NCBI GenBank assembly: GCA_964520785.1
Contig: CAZFQG010000006.1
Coordinates: 11,168 to 75,167 of the forward strand
DNA: 64,000 bases
Origin: CAZFQG01 sp964520785
GTDB lineage: Bacteria; Planctomycetota; Planctomycetia; Pirellulales; Thermoguttaceae
Direction of reading: 5' to 3'
Part shown: piece by piece, positions 60,613 to 64,000 of the stretch
Numbering within the stretch: the first letter of the stretch is position 1
How the letters are laid out: each line of letters starts with the position of its first letter
Notes under the pieces: generated by a model
What the model saw: the letters and a program-made list of their open reading frames with translations, nothing else
What the model was told of the DNA's origin: nothing
Database searches by the model: none
Position numbers and translations under genes: made by a program

Positions 60613-61701
60613 ATGATACCGTTTTTCCCGAAAGGCGAGAACGTTCGGTCGGCGGAATCTCATCAACGATTCGGCGGGCTCCAACTTGTCGTCCTGCTCC
60701 TGCTCGGATGCACCGCCGTAGGGTGCGCCGCGATCGACCATTACGACACGACCCTCGAACAACCGACACCGCCACCGATTGAGCCTCCTCGCGAACTTTC
60801 GATGCGATCCTTGCCCGCCTACCGGATCGAACCGCCGGATATTCTCCAGATCGAACTGGTTAAGATGGTTCCGCTTCCGCCGTACCGAATCGAAGCGTAT
60901 GACGTACTGGTGATCCAGGTCCTCGGGACGTTGCTCGATGCTCCCATCAACAACTACTACATGGTGGAAGCCGAAGGGCAGGTGAACCTAGGCCCGGCGT
61001 ACGGCGAAGTCCAGATCGCCGGAATGACCATCGAAGAGGCGACCGAAGCGGTCCGGGGAAGGCTGTTGCGAACGCTCCGGCAGCCGGAGGTCTCCATCGA
61101 ATTGGCTCGGGCGTCCGGGATGGCGCCGGTCACCGGAACCTATCTGGTCGGACCGGACGGCTCGGTGAATCTCCGCCAGTACGGCTCCGTCCGCGTGGCG
61201 GGCTTGACGGTGACCGAATCGAAGCTCCGTCTCGAAAAGCATCTCGAACAGTTCTTCGATTCACCGGAGATTTCCATCGACGTGGCCGCATTCAACAGCA
61301 AAGTTTATTACGTGGTTACCCAAGGCGCCAATCTGGGGGACAACGTCGTCCGTGTTCCCGTCACCGGCAACGAAACCGTCCTCGACGCCGTCAGCCAGGT
61401 ACAGGGCCTTTCCCAGGTCTCCAGCAAGAAAATCTGGATCGCCAGACCCGCGCCGGGCGGATTCGGGTGCGAGCAGATTCTGCCGGTGGACTGGAATGCC
61501 ATTACCCGCGGTGGCGCTACCGAAACGAATTACCAACTGCTCCCCGGAGACCGCATCTTCATCGCGCAAGACCCGATGATCGCCTTCAATAATATGATCG
61601 CGAAGGCGAAGGCTCCGTTCGAGCGAGTGTTCGGATTTGGCGGCTTGACGGTACAAACCATCCGTTCGTTCCGTTCCGTCAGCCTTCCTACTATCTATTA
61701 A
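60613..61701 (+). CDS. Wza-like polysaccharide export lipoprotein
   Basis: 362 residues with a lipoprotein signal: LVVLLLLGC (Cys 33) or AVGC (Cys 38). The Poly_export N-terminal motif appears twice, YRIEPPDILQIEL (~71) and YRIEAYDVLVIQV (~94), an apparent internal duplication of the first strand-loop. The chain continues with VEAEGQVNLGPAYGEVQIAGMT, PDGSVNLRQYGSVRVAGLT and SLBB-like segments, ending in a membrane-proximal helix. It likely forms the outer-membrane exit for an exopolysaccharide. Its 17-base gap to the next gene indicates an operon. Sugar transferase at 19145 could feed the same pathway. Confidence 0.9.
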   Translation: MIPFFPKGENVRSAESHQRFGGLQLVVLLLLGCTAVGCAAIDHYDTTLEQPTPPPIEPPRELSMRSLPAYRIEPPDILQIELVKMVPLPPYRIEAYDVLVIQVLGTLLDAPINNYYMVEAEGQVNLGPAYGEVQIAGMTIEEATEAVRGRLLRTLRQPEVSIELARASGMAPVTGTYLVGPDGSVNLRQYGSVRVAGLTVTESKLRLEKHLEQFFDSPEISIDVAAFNSKVYYVVTQGANLGDNVVRVPVTGNETVLDAVSQVQGLSQVSSKKIWIARPAPGGFGCEQILPVDWNAITRGGATETNYQLLPGDRIFIAQDPMIAFNNMIAKAKAPFERVFGFGGLTVQTIRSFRSVSLPTIY

Positions 61702-61718
61702 ACCCCGGGGGGGAAACA

Positions 61719-62816
61719 ATGCTTCACTGCTTGAAAGTCGAATTCACCGTAGCGGCCCTCTGCCTCAGTACGCTGACAGGGGTCTCCACGCGCGCCGCCG
61801 CGGAGCCGCACTGCCCGCAACCGGCGCCGGGCTGGGCGCCCTATGCCCAGTGTCCCGGGTATTATCCTTGCATCCCGAATGCCGCCAACTACGGTTACTT
61901 CCAGACCGTTTGGAGACCATGGCCCACCGAACGGCGGCCGGATCAGACCTTCCCCGAGTCGATTGGTCGAGAAATCCTGCCAACGCCGACGGGTGAAATC
62001 CCGGAACCCCTGCCGCGACAGAAAGTCGAGGAGCTTCAGCCGGAAGAACTCGGTTCTCCCGGGGAAGGCGTGATCATCGAGGGAGTACCGGGCGATCCCG
62101 GGATTCGGCCTCCCCTCCAGCCGGGACTGGGAGGCGCCGTGCCTGCACTGCCGTTGGAAAGCGCGCTGCCGTCCCTCGACGCATTTCCGAGAGAACCGGC
62201 GGAGCCGGCGCCCGACGATGGCGTGCCGCTTCTGCCGGACACGAGCCCGGAAGACGCCCTTCCGGCGCCGGCGGAGTCCCAGGACGACGACACCGGCCAA
62301 ACGGACGGCCACGGCTATCGTTCTTTGCTTCTGGCGGATGCTCCATCACTGCCTGGACTCCCACGCTCGTCAGAGCTATCCTCGTCCGCGATTCCGGAAG
62401 GGCCGACCATCGAGCAATCTTTCGCGAGCGAATCGTATTCGGCCGAACCGGCACCGCAATTGTCGATGCCGCGCACGAAGCCGCTCGCCCTGGATGGGTA
62501 TTGTCCCGTCGAGTTGATGGAGAAGCAGTTGTGGACCCAGGGAGATCCCCGGTGGGCCGCCGAACGCGACGGCGTCCTGTACTACTTCGCGGAAGAATCC
62601 CACATGCAGCGATTCATCGAAGAACCCGGAAGGTTCATTCCCGTGCATGGGGGAAAAGACCCGGTGGTGTTGAAACGCGAGAAAAGACCGGTTGCCGGCC
62701 AAACGGATTACTGTGCCATCTACAAGGATCGGCTATACATGTTCTCCAGTCGGGACTCACTTGCCGCGTTTCGTCAAAATCCCAAGGAATACATCGACCC
62801 GGTCATTCGCCGGTAA
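61719..62816 (+). CDS. Secreted proline-rich protein with paired YHS-like repeats
   Basis: 365 residues behind GGGGGGAAA, with a signal peptide (about 1-28, ending RAAA). The N-terminal ~65 residues are Cys/Pro/Tyr-rich (HCPQPAPGWAPYAQCPGYYP). The middle (~75-260) is low-complexity Pro/Glu/Ser sequence. The last ~110 residues hold two related YHS-like units: LDGYCPVELMEKQLW...YFAEESHMQRFIEEP and QTDYCAIYKDRLYMFSSRDSLAAFRQNP, each with a Cys that could bind metal. It is 17 bases from the Wza-like gene, so an envelope role in polymer export is plausible. Function unknown. Confidence 0.8.
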   Translation: MLHCLKVEFTVAALCLSTLTGVSTRAAAEPHCPQPAPGWAPYAQCPGYYPCIPNAANYGYFQTVWRPWPTERRPDQTFPESIGREILPTPTGEIPEPLPRQKVEELQPEELGSPGEGVIIEGVPGDPGIRPPLQPGLGGAVPALPLESALPSLDAFPREPAEPAPDDGVPLLPDTSPEDALPAPAESQDDDTGQTDGHGYRSLLLADAPSLPGLPRSSELSSSAIPEGPTIEQSFASESYSAEPAPQLSMPRTKPLALDGYCPVELMEKQLWTQGDPRWAAERDGVLYYFAEESHMQRFIEEPGRFIPVHGGKDPVVLKREKRPVAGQTDYCAIYKDRLYMFSSRDSLAAFRQNPKEYIDPVIRR

Positions 62817-62890
62817 CGAAAACCCCCAACGTCAAGGGCAGGTGAAGACCGATGCGAACGAATCGTTGCATCGGCGAATCCCCAAACAAA

Positions 62891-62921
62891 CATGCCCTCC
62901 GACGTCCCGTCGGAGGGCATG
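62891..62921 (+). terminator. Probable intrinsic terminator after the Wza-like pair
   Basis: CATGCCCTCCGACG (62891-62904) and CGTCGGAGGGCATG (62908-62921) form a perfect 14-bp stem with a TCC loop, about 75 bases after the upstream gene. The downstream T-run (GGCATTTCTC) is short. Confidence 0.6.
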
Positions 62922-63086
62922 GGCATTTCTCATCGGTGAATAGTCCCGATCAAGCGGCGTCTTGAAATAAGGCCGGCACCGCTTCGAGAGCCGAAACAAG
63001 CCGGCGCCCGTCCGAAACCCGGTCGAACGAACAAACGCGACGCTTTGGGACGAAAAACCGCGTCCTTTCGGCCGCGGAAGATCAAT

Positions 63087-63236
63087 CTACTCTTCTACGG
63101 CCGTCGTTCCGGGCGTCGCGCCGGGAGTCGCGCCGTTTTCCGCCGGAGCTTCCCCTTCCGGAGGGGTGCAACCGACCATCAGCGAAACACAAAAGGCCGC
63201 GATACAAAGCGAAATAAATACTTTTTTCAAAAACAT
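63087..63236 (-). CDS. Small lipoprotein
   Basis: A 49-residue frame starts at ATG 63236 behind GAGG and ends at 63087. It has a classical lipoprotein signal (MFLKKVFISLCIAAFCVSL) with lipobox MVGC and Cys at residue 23, then a short Pro/Glu/Thr-rich mature part (TPPEGEAPAENGATPGATPG). Such tiny lipoproteins are frequent in planctomycetes. A possible promoter, TTCTCG-17-TATAAC, lies upstream on the minus strand. Function unknown; likely attached to a membrane. Confidence 0.7.
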   Translation of the reverse strand: MFLKKVFISLCIAAFCVSLMVGCTPPEGEAPAENGATPGATPGTTAVEE

Positions 63237-63627
63237 ACCATACCTCGTTAGTTATAAAAAGGCGTTCAACCAACGAGAAACCGAATCGCTTGTCGTTGGT
63301 ACACAAATCCAAACTCGGGGTTCGCGACGTGAATCGCAGAATTCGTGATTGTAACGGGAGTACCCGAAGAATTCAATTCCCTGTCGGAAACGCCCGCTCC
63401 ATCAATCCAGATAATTCAGATCATAGGCTCCTTTCTGCCTGTTAGGCAATTCTTGAGGATTCGAAAGCAATATCGAGACTACGCCTCAACGAAGAGGATC
63501 GTTCACTTTGGATGACGGTTTTCTCGTTTCTCGCCGAAAAACCCGCACTTTCCGCAAAGCCCGATTTAGCCGGCCTGGATTCCCGGCCGATGCTTTGGTG
63601 TAGGGGTGTTTTCCGCACGATACGACT
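63237..63627. other. Divergent intergenic region, no gene seen
   Basis: About 390 bases between the small lipoprotein and the kinase. The minus-strand frame that spans part of it is antisense to the kinase. I see nothing else supportable. Confidence 0.5.
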
Positions 63628-64000
63628 ATGATTTTGAAGGAATTCCCGAATATCGCAACTCAGGAGGCCGAGTCCCGCACGCGGACTGATTCGCGGGATG
63701 CCCTGCCACAGATCGGGCTCTGGCGTGCCGTAGGACGACTCGCCACCGGGCGGCTGACGGAGGTATTCCGCGCCGTCCCGACGGCCAAGGCGTCCGGAAT
63801 ACCCGCACCCTATGTTCTGAAGGTTCTTCGTGCGGATTATGAGAATATTCCGGGATTTGTCCAGCGTTTTTGTAGAGCCGCACGGATCGGAAGACGCGTT
63901 TCGCACCCCAGTATTATTCCGGTCCTCGATGCCCAAGTTACACGCCCGCCGTTCTATATGGTTCTCCCCTGGATTGAGGGCGCAAGCCTTCGGGAACTCT
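63628..64000 (+). CDS. Ser/Thr protein kinase, N-terminal part (runs off the window)
   Basis: From ATG 63628 the frame stays open to the window edge (124 codons). After a ~30-residue lead the kinase N-lobe appears: VGRLATGRLTEVFRAV (glycine-rich-loop position, atypical), YVLKVLRADYE with the ATP-binding Lys near residue 71, RAARIGRRVSHPSIIPVLDA (C-helix and following strand) and YMVLPWIEGASLREL (hinge). This is a Hanks-type bacterial kinase; the catalytic HRD and DFG motifs lie beyond the window. No upstream promoter is evident. Confidence 0.85.
   Translation, partial: MILKEFPNIATQEAESRTRTDSRDALPQIGLWRAVGRLATGRLTEVFRAVPTAKASGIPAPYVLKVLRADYENIPGFVQRFCRAARIGRRVSHPSIIPVLDAQVTRPPFYMVLPWIEGASLREL

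Noticed and set aside
1..64000. CRISPR arrays, rRNA, complete insertion sequences
   Set aside because: No regularly spaced direct repeats, no rRNA-like stretch and no intact transposase with paired ends were seen.

Overview
The window looks like a chromosomal segment of a planctomycete (Planctomycetota, Pirellulales-like). This rests on protein features. There is a J-domain-like N-terminus of the planctomycete type (a 'WLGIPPEEQPP' motif). There are two PEP-CTERM surface proteins with dockerin-like tails. Tat-exported Gfo/Idh/MocA-type and DHDPS-type enzymes are present, along with FG-GAP/VCBS proteins, an LPS kinase between two glycosyltransferases, and many small secreted or lipoprotein genes. 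The DNA is GC-rich. Many housekeeping genes have weak Shine-Dalgarno sites, while others have clear AGGAG sites.

Layout. (1) Positions 1-4619: the 3' end of a BREX-type phage-defence operon. It holds a cut ATPase-like gene, pglZ, a short brxL and a small CxxC/CxxC protein. (2) Positions 4868-7290: a scar zone with a truncated helix-turn-helix-like gene, the C-terminal part of a DUF1998 helicase and the C-terminal part of a second conserved gene. The last is spliced onto the end of a J-like/toroid protein gene. (3) Positions 7100-13092: the J-like protein, two dockerin/PEP-CTERM proteins and an unknown gene. (4) Positions 13885-15289, minus strand: promoter, rplM, rpsI, tRNA-Gln(CTG), terminator. 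(5) Positions 15714-25461: a VCBS protein coupled to an exported oxidoreductase, a polyprenyl-phosphate sugar transferase, an ECF sigma factor with a VWA anti-sigma-like partner, and an exported DHDPS-like protein. (6) Positions 25684-30090: a HPPK/deoxynucleoside-kinase fusion, then a three-gene LPS core unit (GT9, Kdo-kinase-like, GT4) with ATGA overlaps. (7) Positions 30290-39977: M28 peptidase with two PDZ domains, a VCBS gene pair, a MoxR/VWA module and an ammonium transporter. (8) Positions 40421-42575: a decayed stretch with a truncated amidase, a headless upstream gene, an integrase remnant and a small membrane ORF. (9) Positions 42601-47990: a toroid protein and HlyD-like adaptor pair, a small membrane protein and clpX. 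(10) Positions 48436-54637: an oligopeptide ABC transporter with enlarged permeases and one visible ATPase gene. (11) Positions 55363-59940, minus strand: DUF3467, M20 peptidase, gpgS, scpA and an MBL-fold hydrolase. (12) Positions 60613-64000: a Wza-like export lipoprotein, a YHS-like protein, a tiny lipoprotein and the start of a Ser/Thr kinase.

The BREX-like genes form one defence unit whose 5' part lies outside the window. The sugar transferase, the LPS unit and the Wza-like protein together point to an active cell-surface polysaccharide programme. I see no CRISPR array, no rRNA and no complete insertion sequence. The most unusual items are the small zinc-ribbon-like gene fused by overlap to brxL, the gene scars at 4868-7290, the catalytic-cysteine-less FGE-like surface protein, and the OppB permease carrying an insert of roughly 265 residues. 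Six well-formed promoters share a TTGNNN-17-TANNNT layout.
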